Position numbers and translations under genes: made by a program
Part shown: positions 1 to 6,896 of the stretch, piece by piece
Numbering within the stretch: position 1 is the first letter of the stretch
Layout of the letters: each line of letters opens with the position of its first letter
Assembly: GCA_003695005.1 (NCBI GenBank)
Contig: RFJE01000198.1
Coordinates: forward strand, 1-6,896
Length of the DNA stretch: 6,896 nucleotides
Direction: 5' to 3'
Origin: Candidatus Hydrogenedentota bacterium
Lineage (GTDB): Bacteria; Spirochaetota; Leptospiria; Turneriellales; J094
The notes under the pieces: model-generated
Seen by the model: only the letters and a program-made list of their open reading frames with translations
The model's database searches: none
Told to the model about the DNA's origin: nothing

Positions 1-1
1 C

Positions 2-3000
2 CAATTTCCTTACGAAGACAGGTATCCCGACAGGGCACTTTTTAAGCCATTGTCGTATCCCCTTGTAAAAGAGATTCATATCGATAGAGAGGAAAATGAA
101 TATTGGACATCTTCTTATGAGCTACCAAAACTAGCCGCTGGATTTTATTTACTCGAAGCTTCGCAAGGCAACCATATTGCGTTTGCCCCTTTTTTAGTCA
201 GTGCCGTTGTTCTCGGGGTTCATGAAAGTCCAAAGAAAGCCTTAATTTTTGCACATGACGTCTTAAAAGAAAGACCGGTTCAACATGCTAAAGTCTATAT
301 GTTTGATAATAAAGGAGGCAGTAAAGACAAACTGAAGTACATTACATCGAAATCTTTTTCGGGGATGACGGTGTGGCAGAAAAAAGAAATAGGAACGGCC
401 AAAACCATTTACTTGTTAAAAGCGGGCAATCAATATGCATTGTCGGATATGTACTACTACACCTATGGGTCAACCGATAGCATACGATCTGTCTTTATTA
501 CCGATCGGCCTGTATATAGACAGGGCAATTTAGTACAAGGGAAAGTTATTTTGCAGGATCACAGAGGAGGAGTGAATTCTCCGGCCAGTGGTAAATGGAA
601 GTTAACTTTAAAAGCTCCAGGGAATACACCACTGAAAACTTGGGAATTTAAACTAGATTCCTTTGGGACATATGCTTTTCGTTATACTTTGCCAGAAGAG
701 GCACCGATTGGCTATTATCAGCTTATTGCTTCGAAAGGAAATATAAAGAAAAGCGGTGGTTTTTACGTAAAGCAATATCGGAAACCGGAGTTCAAAGTAA
801 AAGTCAATCCGATGCAAAAGTATTATGTCCAAGGAGAGGATATGGAGTTTGCTGTACAAGCAAATTATTATTCGGGAGAGCCACTTCGAGGGGCAAAAGT
901 CTATTATGAGATTCGCCGCCGGAAAATTTATTTTCCTTGGTGGTGGGGATTCGATTTTTCTTGGTACTATGAATCGGATTATGACAGTTATTATTCTAAT
1001 TACGTGGCAGATGGTACTGGAGAAACCGATCAAAATGGGTATTTTCAAATTCAGTTTAACCCTTACCAAGAAGATCAAAATTTAAAATCCGATCGTGATT
1101 ATATATATACAGTCATTGCGCGAGTAGAAGGATCGAATCGTCGAATGGTGGTTGGCCGATCTTCCGTAAAATATGTGCGTGGTTCTTTTCGAATTATGCT
1201 ATCACAATCTCGGTGGTATTATACCCCGAAACAAAAAGTGGATGTAAAAGTAAAGTTAATTCGTTGGGAAGACGGTGCCGCACCTGTGCCAACAGAGGTT
1301 ACTTTAGAGCTAGAACATATTCGCTATAATTGGAATCTCGGCAAATATGAGATACTAGAAACTCGCCAAATTGGCGTTCAAAAAACAAATGCAAATGGAG
1401 AGACTGTTTTTTATATAGATCCATTAAAGCAAGGTAGTTACCGCGCTAGAGTATCCGCTCATGACGAGAATGAGTCTGAAATTAGTGAGGAAATGACATG
1501 GTATATTTATTCCCCTTATTGGGAAGAGCCAGATCATGAGCGATCTAATATTAGTATTTTGCCGGATAAAAAAACATATAAGCCAGGAGAAAAGGCCATT
1601 TTTTCGGCCACATTACCCTATTTAAATCGTCGCGGGAAAACCCCTATTTACACGTTTATTGAAAATGATGATATTCAATATGCTAAAATTTACTATACCA
1701 AGAAAAAAATGGCATTTTTGCCTGTTCGTCTTACCATGCCGATGGCGCCAAACTTCCAAATTCATGCATACCAGTATTATGTAAAGAAAACTGAAAAAGG
1801 CATAAAATGGACAGTGGCATCAGGAAAGTATGAAGTGATTTTACCGCCTTCGAATTTGTTTTTAAATGTCTCTTTAAACCCAGATAGAGTTCGCTATAAA
1901 CCAGGAGAAACAGGCAAACTCGTAGTAAGAGTTCAAGATGCAAAAGGAAATCCTGTAAAAGCAGATTTTTCTTTAGCTGTGGTAGACGAAGCCATCTTTG
2001 CGATTCAAAAACCAGCTTTTACGGATATCCGGCCGGAGCTTTATCCACGAAAACGCTATCGCATACAAAATGCAAATTCCCTTAATTTTCGGTTTTATGG
2101 GTATAGTCAAAAAGTATCGTTATATTCTTATTTAATGCACAATCGAGATAGGTATTTAGCAGAGTTAAAGGGAAGAAAACCGCCACGTGTGCGCAAAAAC
2201 TTTAAGGATACGGCACTGTTTAAGGCAAATGGACGCACCAATCGTGATGGGGTTGCTGTTATTGATATTCCATTTCCGGATAACTTAACAGAATGGCGGA
2301 TGACAGTTCATGCGATAACAAAAGACGGAAAGGTTGGTAGTAAAATAGAGAAAGTAAAGGTATCCAAAGATTTTAGTATCCGCGTAGTTATGCCGCGTTT
2401 TGTGCGAGAAAAAGATAAAGTACTTTTAGGTGCTCTTTTGCAGAACCAGTACAATCAGTCGGTAAAAACAGAAGTAAAAGTAAATCTTTCCGGCCTTACT
2501 TTAGAAGAAGCAAAAAATCTTTCATCTTTCCAAGTAAATTTAAGTCCTAAATCGGAAAAGCGAATTGACTTTTGGGCAAAAGCCTCGAAAGTACCGGAAA
2601 AAGGAAAGGCTGTTATTCTCATTAGCGGTCAAAATGAAATTGATGGGGATGCGGTACAAAGAGAAATCCCTGTTTTGCCTTATGGAGCAGAAGAAACCAT
2701 TGATAAAACTTGGTTTTTTCGTGGCGACCAAATTAGTGGAAAAATTGAACTTCCTTCTAAATATAGAAAAGATTACAATCTCTTAAAAGTTCGAGCAACA
2801 GCAGGTACGTTGTCCGCTGTCGTGGAAACGTTACCTTTTTTAGTTCATTATCCTTATGGCTGTGTAGAGCAAACCCTATCCACCTTTGTTCCTTTAATGC
2901 AAGCAAAACGTTTAGCAGAAAAGCTCCATATTTCTTTAGGTTATTCTAAAAAAGAAATCGAAAAAATTGCGCAAAAAGGATTAAAAAAGCTTTATGGGTA

Positions 3001-4291
3001 TCAGCATTCGGATGGGGGATGGGGCTGGTGGACGAATGATGATAGCAATGCTTACATGACTGCGTATGTTTTATGGGGATTTTATTTAGCAAAAAAAGCA
3101 AATGTAAAAATAAAACCGGATGTAATTAAACGGGGACTTCAATATTTGTACCAATCTTTGCAAAACGAAGAGACTTCCGTTTATGTAAAAGCATTCCAAG
3201 GTTATGTGTATTCCTTGTATCGACCCCGTACAAACTCCATTGTATCACGCTGGCAAAATATACTTTTGCAAAAAGAAAAAAACCCCTATGTCATGGCGTT
3301 TGTTGCACTAGGATCCTATAACTGGAAAGTAAAGTCGATTCATAAACAAGCGATTCGCACTTTAATAAAGCTGGCGAAACAACAAGGAAATGGAGTTTAT
3401 TTCGAAGGTAAAGGCCGTTATTCGTGGCATAGCGATAAAGAAGAAAGTACTGCTTTTGCAATCGAAGCACTACTGACAGACAATATAAATCATCCGATAT
3501 TACAAAAAGCTGTTTTATGGACAATGATGGCAAAGCGAGATGGGCGTTGGCGAAGTACAAAAACATCCTCTATGATGATCAATGCATTAGCTCAATATGC
3601 TCTAAAAACAGGGGAAAAGGTAAATGAACTTGGGAATATTGTCGTAAAAGTATCTTCTAATGGCGAAACTCTTGCCGAAAAAACTTTTTCGTTTTCGGCA
3701 AAAACACAAAACGAGAGTATGATTCGTATCAAAAATATCTCGCAGCCTGTCCAAATCGAAGCAAAACGGAATTTTAAGGGGTTTGCTCTTGTGCAACTTT
3801 CTTGGAAAGTGTATGATGGCCGAAGTCCCATTGCTGGTAAAAGCGGAATATTTTCCATTCAGCGTGAGTACTATGTACTTCGAAAAGGGAACGATGGAGA
3901 ATACTATTATTCCCGTAATGCGGATGATCACTTTGGTGTGGGAGACTATGTCCTTGTAAAAACTGTGCTTTCGCCATCGCAAAAAGGAAATTACCAATAT
4001 TTATTTGTAGAGGATTTTTTACCTGCAGGTCTTGTACCTTTGGAAGAAAAAGATCTGATTCGGGTAAAAGGAATTAGTCGCTGGGATTATGAACTAGCAG
4101 CTCGCGAAAGACTCGACGATAGAATTGCATTAAGCCGTACATACTTATGGGACAATGCCATGGAGACTTATACTGTCATGCGAGCCACGTACCCTGGAAC
4201 GTATCATGCAATGCCGGCTCGTGGTGGCTTAATGTACTATCCCGAAACCACGGCACGTTCTTCAGAAGAAACAATCACCATACTACCGTAA
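2..4291 (+). CDS. Bacterial alpha-2-macroglobulin, thioester type (5' end outside window)
   Basis: Protease-trapping protein of the alpha-2-macroglobulin family. In bacteria these act in the periplasm or at the surface: a protease cuts the bait region, the fold collapses, and a Cys-Gln thioester couples covalently to the attacker. The frame is open to the left edge, so the TTG at 50 is probably internal and the signal peptide is upstream. Residues are numbered from that TTG. Seen in order: N-terminal macroglobulin (MG) domains; an MG2-like 'TDRPVYRQG' at 151; a Trp/Tyr-rich loop at 297-318; further MG domains ('YKPGE' repeated near 520 and 625); 'SLAVVDEAIFAI' near 641-652; a basic bait-like stretch at about 655-717; 'PDNLTEWRM' around W749; the thioester CVEQ at 938-941; an alpha-toroid thioester domain with GYQHSDGGWGWW at 983-994; and a C-terminal domain ending in the family-typical 'PGTYHAMPARGGLMYYPE'. 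The CVEQ separates it from YfaS-like members, which lack the thioester. The usual partner pbpC is not downstream. Family assignment is firm; the target protease is unknown. Confidence 0.95.
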   Translation, partial: QFPYEDRYPDRALFKPLSYPLVKEIHIDREENEYWTSSYELPKLAAGFYLLEASQGNHIAFAPFLVSAVVLGVHESPKKALIFAHDVLKERPVQHAKVYMFDNKGGSKDKLKYITSKSFSGMTVWQKKEIGTAKTIYLLKAGNQYALSDMYYYTYGSTDSIRSVFITDRPVYRQGNLVQGKVILQDHRGGVNSPASGKWKLTLKAPGNTPLKTWEFKLDSFGTYAFRYTLPEEAPIGYYQLIASKGNIKKSGGFYVKQYRKPEFKVKVNPMQKYYVQGEDMEFAVQANYYSGEPLRGAKVYYEIRRRKIYFPWWWGFDFSWYYESDYDSYYSNYVADGTGETDQNGYFQIQFNPYQEDQNLKSDRDYIYTVIARVEGSNRRMVVGRSSVKYVRGSFRIMLSQSRWYYTPKQKVDVKVKLIRWEDGAAPVPTEVTLELEHIRYNWNLGKYEILETRQIGVQKTNANGETVFYIDPLKQGSYRARVSAHDENESEISEEMTWYIYSPYWEEPDHERSNISILPDKKTYKPGEKAIFSATLPYLNRRGKTPIYTFIENDDIQYAKIYYTKKKMAFLPVRLTMPMAPNFQIHAYQYYVKKTEKGIKWTVASGKYEVILPPSNLFLNVSLNPDRVRYKPGETGKLVVRVQDAKGNPVKADFSLAVVDEAIFAIQKPAFTDIRPELYPRKRYRIQNANSLNFRFYGYSQKVSLYSYLMHNRDRYLAELKGRKPPRVRKNFKDTALFKANGRTNRDGVAVIDIPFPDNLTEWRMTVHAITKDGKVGSKIEKVKVSKDFSIRVVMPRFVREKDKVLLGALLQNQYNQSVKTEVKVNLSGLTLEEAKNLSSFQVNLSPKSEKRIDFWAKASKVPEKGKAVILISGQNEIDGDAVQREIPVLPYGAEETIDKTWFFRGDQISGKIELPSKYRKDYNLLKVRATAGTLSAVVETLPFLVHYPYGCVEQTLSTFVPLMQAKRLAEKLHISLGYSKKEIEKIAQKGLKKLYGYQHSDGGWGWWTNDDSNAYMTAYVLWGFYLAKKANVKIKPDVIKRGLQYLYQSLQNEETSVYVKAFQGYVYSLYRPRTNSIVSRWQNILLQKEKNPYVMAFVALGSYNWKVKSIHKQAIRTLIKLAKQQGNGVYFEGKGRYSWHSDKEESTAFAIEALLTDNINHPILQKAVLWTMMAKRDGRWRSTKTSSMMINALAQYALKTGEKVNELGNIVVKVSSNGETLAEKTFSFSAKTQNESMIRIKNISQPVQIEAKRNFKGFALVQLSWKVYDGRSPIAGKSGIFSIQREYYVLRKGNDGEYYYSRNADDHFGVGDYVLVKTVLSPSQKGNYQYLFVEDFLPAGLVPLEEKDLIRVKGISRWDYELAARERLDDRIALSRTYLWDNAMETYTVMRATYPGTYHAMPARGGLMYYPETTARSSEETITILP

Positions 4292-4292
4292 G

Positions 4293-5207
4293 TTGAAAAA
4301 AGTTGTTTTTTTAGTGAATCCATCTTCCGGAAGAGGAAAGGGAAAAAAAATTATCCCGAGCCTAATCCGTTTTATAGAAAAACAAAAACTTCCTTATGAA
4401 CTTAAAGTGTTGCCATCACAAAGTTTAGAACACTTATTACAACTTACCCGAGAAAATCAAAACGCTGATATTTTAATTGCCGTTGGCGGGGATTCTACAT
4501 TTTACTTTGTACTAAACGAAGCATTAAAGCATGGCTTTGCAGGGAAGTTTGGATTTTTAGGTGCCGGCACTTCAAATGACATTGCAAGGGTAACGAATAC
4601 TCTAACACCAAGCCAAATGATACAAGCATTGCTTTATGATTCTTTCATCCCTTATGATTTAATTGAGCTTTCTTTTTCCGGAAATTCTGTTTTTGTGGCT
4701 GGTCAGTGGAATGTAGGACTTGGGGCAAAAGTAAACCAACTAGCAAGTAGATATTATGCAAAAGAAAAATTCTGGCATTTACCGGAAACTCTTTGGGGAA
4801 TTTCGGCTATTTACAAAGCATCACAAGAAAATCCACTTCAAGGAAGATTATTTCAAGGCCAAAATGTAATCTGGGAAGGGGAAAGCTCTATATGCCTTTG
4901 TAGCAATATCCCTTACTGGGCAGGTGGTAAACAATTTAATCCTGTGGGTAATCCGAATGATGGTCTAGCTGAATTTATCATCATGCCAAAGCTTTCGTTT
5001 TTAGCTGCGATTTACCGGATGCTAAAAGCTGGCAGTAACTGGTATTTTCAAAAAAGTAAAACTCGGTTTTTTTCTGTGGATTCTTTTACATTGCAATTAA
5101 ACCAAGAAACAATTATTCAGGCAGATGGGGAAATTATCGGAAAAGCTAAAAACATCCAGGGAAAGATACACCGCTGTAAAATTCAATTACTCGCTTTATC
5201 GAAGTAA
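4293..5207 (+). CDS. Diacylglycerol kinase family lipid kinase (YegS/DgkB/BmrU-like)
   Basis: Predicted cytosolic or membrane-associated kinase that phosphorylates a lipid hydroxyl (diacylglycerol, sphingoid base or a related lipid) with ATP. The 304-residue length is normal for the family. The N-terminus 'KKVVFLVNPSSGRGKGKK' is the classic first strand and loop (NP at 9-10). The nucleotide loop is GGDST at 65-69, where most relatives have GGDGT. GAGTSNDIAR at 90-99 corresponds to the P-x-GTxNDxAR motif. 'VGLGAKV' near 146, 'GGKQFNP' near 212, 'NDGLAEF' and a C-terminal ADGE (277-280) match the beta-sandwich half of the fold. The TTG start puts the NP motif where the family has it; the frame has a stop at 4230-4232 and no ATG, GTG or TTG between that stop and 4293. 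It lies one base after the macroglobulin stop, with no clear Shine-Dalgarno sequence, so coupled translation in one operon is likely. The lipid substrate cannot be told from sequence. Confidence 0.9.
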   Translation: MKKVVFLVNPSSGRGKGKKIIPSLIRFIEKQKLPYELKVLPSQSLEHLLQLTRENQNADILIAVGGDSTFYFVLNEALKHGFAGKFGFLGAGTSNDIARVTNTLTPSQMIQALLYDSFIPYDLIELSFSGNSVFVAGQWNVGLGAKVNQLASRYYAKEKFWHLPETLWGISAIYKASQENPLQGRLFQGQNVIWEGESSICLCSNIPYWAGGKQFNPVGNPNDGLAEFIIMPKLSFLAAIYRMLKAGSNWYFQKSKTRFFSVDSFTLQLNQETIIQADGEIIGKAKNIQGKIHRCKIQLLALSK

Positions 5208-5210
5208 CGT

Positions 5211-6299
5211 TTAGCCTAGATTAGGAAATAATTCCGATAATATTTTTTGAGCTTGTTCGGTAAATTCCTGCCAATGCTTTTCAATCTTCATTTTATTTAC
5301 GAAATCCTTGCTTTGTTTTATTTTTTCAATGGATAAGTACGGCAATATCCGATTGATAATATCTGCCGAAAGATAATTAAATAAATGAGCGAGTGTATCC
5401 GGATTCATTTCCATAGCTATGTTAATTGCTTCTTCGTCATTTAAGTGCTCTAAAATTTGTCCAATGAGCTCGGGCTCATAGTGGGCAGCAAGCTTTGCTG
5501 CGACGGAAGCATCCATTTGACGAAGCAGACGAACTTGCCTTTCAATAGGCATTTTACTACCTACCATGGCAGCAAGCTCATAGTACTGATAATAATGAAT
5601 GGCATCGACTAATTTTCTTAAGAAAGTATCATCCATTGCTACAGCAATTTCCACAAGCTTTTCCCGATTGGTCATCTCATTGGATATTTGCACAATAGCT
5701 TCGGGATGATTCAATTGCCTTGTTAAAGAAATAAGCTTTGGAGAAGGCAAGTGCTCGGCTAAAGAAGCTATGGTTTGGAATTGCCCCTGCTCGATTAGCT
5801 TATGAGTAACAGCGAGCAAAACAGAATCTCGGGTTTGGCTCATGACTTCCGCGGCTTCTTCGGGTCTTAAATAAATGGCGACTTCTGCTAAAAAATCCGG
5901 TTTTAATGCATTGGCCATTTCTACAGCTTGCTTTGTAGAAACATAAGAGGTCATTTTGGCTGTAATTTTCGGACCTAACATTTCTTGCGCAATTCTTACC
6001 TTTACAAATTTTGGCAAAATATTAGAAACAAACGAAAGCGTAGAATAAATACCCGAGCTTTCCTCTTCTAGACGCCGATCAATCAGCTTTGCTAATTTTT
6101 CTTGGTCCGATTCACTTAAGGATTCTAAAAAAGCAAACTCTTCGTACTTAAAATCTCGAAAAACTTTCGCTAGCGCAGGATGTATCTTGCTCATGCAGCC
6201 ATTTTTAAAATAAGAGATGCACAATCGAGTGTATTTACATGATGAGCAATTTGTGATGCGCGGAAACAAGGTATCGCTGATAGCCCCTGAACTCTGCAA
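5211..6299 (-). CDS. Uncharacterised alpha-helical repeat protein, possible N-terminal Cys4 motif
   Basis: I do not recognise a named family. Numbered from the TTG at 6299 (362 aa), residues 120-335 are short amphipathic helical hairpins broken by Pro/Asp/Asn turns ('ANALKPDFLAEVAIYLRPEEAAEVM', 'LEHLNDEEAINIAMEMNPDTLAHLF', 'LSADIINRILPYL'). They resemble the superhelical N domain of MgtE or FliG-type helical repeats and would suit protein binding. No membrane segment or signal peptide is evident, so it is probably cytosolic. The start is uncertain. The TTG at 6299 includes Cys 18, 21, 27 and 35, while the ATG at 6194 (Met36) gives 327 aa with no cysteine at all. ATG is the commoner codon and leaves 146 bp for divergent promoters; the TTG leaves only 41 bp. 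A TTG at 6269 would also keep all four Cys. None has a good ribosome site. The gene converges on the lipid kinase with a 3-bp gap and has its own transcription unit. Coding status is solid; function is unknown. Confidence 0.8.
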   Translation of the reverse strand: MQSSGAISDTLFPRITNCSSCKYTRLCISYFKNGCMSKIHPALAKVFRDFKYEEFAFLESLSESDQEKLAKLIDRRLEEESSGIYSTLSFVSNILPKFVKVRIAQEMLGPKITAKMTSYVSTKQAVEMANALKPDFLAEVAIYLRPEEAAEVMSQTRDSVLLAVTHKLIEQGQFQTIASLAEHLPSPKLISLTRQLNHPEAIVQISNEMTNREKLVEIAVAMDDTFLRKLVDAIHYYQYYELAAMVGSKMPIERQVRLLRQMDASVAAKLAAHYEPELIGQILEHLNDEEAINIAMEMNPDTLAHLFNYLSADIINRILPYLSIEKIKQSKDFVNKMKIEKHWQEFTEQAQKILSELFPNLG

Positions 6300-6340
6300 G
6301 TTTTGTATACTTTACAGCTTATTTCTTCTTTCGACTTAGT
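6195..6340. promoter_or_regulatory. Divergent start region between the helical-repeat gene and the phosphohexomutase
   Basis: Both neighbours must be transcribed outward from about here. On the + strand a TATACT (6306-6311), a good -10 hexamer, lies 29 bases before the ATG at 6341, but no recognisable -35 sits 16-18 bp further up. On the - strand I see no convincing promoter pair. If the helical-repeat gene really starts at 6299, about 105 bp of this stretch is coding. No operator palindrome or riboswitch is visible. The location is inferred from gene orientation, not from a strong motif. Confidence 0.3.
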
Positions 6341-6896
6341 ATGCTTATGAGTATTCGATTTTCTTCCCCTACTTTAAAATTTTCGATATCAGGATTGCGT
6401 GGCCATGTTCCTGCAGATTTAAATCCATTTAATATCCCCGAATTTATCGAAGCGTTCCACAAAACCGTGCCTGCGGGAAAAATTGCAGTTGCTAAAGATG
6501 CGCGAGAGAGCTCTGATTTCATTGAGAAGCTTGTGGTAGCGACGCTAATCTCTTTAGGGCGAGATGTGATTGTGTTAGGAATGGTTTCTACACCCACCAT
6601 CAAAGCTTACGTACGTTTAAAAAAGTTAGCAGGGGGAATTATGATTTCGGCGAGTCATAATCCTTTGCCGTACAATGCTTTTAAGTTTATTGCAAAGGGG
6701 GGAGATTTCTTTTCGGAAGAGTTAAACCAGCGTTGGAAACAGTACTTATCTGTAAAAAATAATGATCAGAGTTTCACAGAAAAGTTTGGGATGGAAATAA
6801 AAGAAGATTCCGCTGCTGACTTACATTTACAGCATGTGCTTTCGGTTATCCAGTTAAACCTTTCTCGTAAAATAAAAATTGTAATTGATCCGGTGG
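6341..6896 (+). CDS. Phosphohexomutase (phosphomannomutase/phosphoglucomutase/GlmM superfamily), 3' end outside window
   Basis: Alpha-D-phosphohexomutase, which interconverts sugar 1- and 6-phosphates (mannose, glucose or glucosamine) through a phosphoserine, supplying precursors for polysaccharide or peptidoglycan. Numbered from the second ATG (6347): the N-terminal strand carries 'ISGLRG' (14-19, family 'SGIRG'); 'AKDARESS' (49-56) matches GRDxRxSS; 'STPT' follows; and the active-site loop is 'ISASHNP' with the predicted phosphoserine at Ser103 (codon 6653-6655), almost the same position as Ser102 of E. coli GlmM. 'YNAFKF' matches the usual 'WNALKF', and 'KIKIVIDPV' at the right edge is the first strand of domain 2. 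Only about 183 of roughly 450 residues are present, so the metal-binding DGDxDR and the sugar-binding loop that would indicate the substrate are missing. In-frame ATGs at 6341 and 6347 are both possible, with no clear ribosome site for either. It is divergent from the helical-repeat gene. The superfamily is sure; the exact substrate is open. Confidence 0.9.
   Translation, partial: MLMSIRFSSPTLKFSISGLRGHVPADLNPFNIPEFIEAFHKTVPAGKIAVAKDARESSDFIEKLVVATLISLGRDVIVLGMVSTPTIKAYVRLKKLAGGIMISASHNPLPYNAFKFIAKGGDFFSEELNQRWKQYLSVKNNDQSFTEKFGMEIKEDSAADLHLQHVLSVIQLNLSRKIKIVIDPV

Noticed and set aside
50..52. TTG as the true start of the macroglobulin
   Set aside because: The frame stays open to base 2 with no ribosome site, and no signal peptide follows the TTG, although bacterial macroglobulins are exported; the gene most likely begins upstream.
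653..1078. 141-codon hydrophobic-looking open frame on the - strand
   Set aside because: A shadow of the macroglobulin; its Ile/Phe/Leu richness comes from reading AT-rich coding DNA backwards.
3602..3997. 131-codon open frame on the - strand, with overlapping frames at 3592-3858 and 3774-3977
   Set aside because: All are antisense to the conserved 3' part of the macroglobulin and show no domain or start signal.
5215..5225. CCTA-GAT-TAGG inverted repeat at the convergent gene junction, a possible bidirectional terminator
   Set aside because: The stem is only four base pairs, half of them A-T, with no T-run beside it; too weak to call.
6319..6603. 94-codon open frame on the - strand
   Set aside because: It lies antisense to the phosphohexomutase, whose motifs are clear; the translation resembles no family.

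Overview
The window is AT-rich (by eye about 40% G+C) bacterial DNA that is densely coding. It has four genes, two of them cut by the window edges, and no RNA gene, insertion sequence, CRISPR array or long repeat that I can see. A large thioester-type alpha-2-macroglobulin suggests a bacterium with a periplasm. The AT-rich codon choice, a TTG start and the 'ISGLRG' mutase subtype would fit a spirochaete such as a Leptospira relative. That is only a guess, and nothing here fixes the taxon.

Layout. (1) From the left edge to 4291 (+) runs the 3' part of a bacterial alpha-2-macroglobulin, a macromolecular protease trap; its signal peptide and first residues lie upstream of the window. (2) One base later, a TTG at 4293 starts a diacylglycerol-kinase-family lipid kinase (+, to 5207), probably co-transcribed with and translationally coupled to the first gene. 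(3) The next gene (6299 or 6194 down to 5211, - strand) is convergent with a 3-bp gap. It encodes an uncharacterised alpha-helical repeat protein whose possible N-terminal extension carries four clustered cysteines. (4) Divergent from it, a phosphohexomutase (phosphomannomutase/phosphoglucomutase superfamily) begins at 6341 or 6347 (+) and leaves the window before its second domain is complete.

Taken together the genes look like envelope upkeep and defence: a secreted anti-protease, a lipid-modifying kinase, and an enzyme feeding sugar phosphates into surface polysaccharide or peptidoglycan precursors. The shared theme is an inference. Only the first two genes look like one operon. I see no obvious new defence or mobile system. 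The points most worth a second look are the Cys cluster of gene 3, which matches the C-x2-C-x5-C spacing of FNR, the altered glycine-rich loops of the lipid kinase, and the basic bait region of the macroglobulin.
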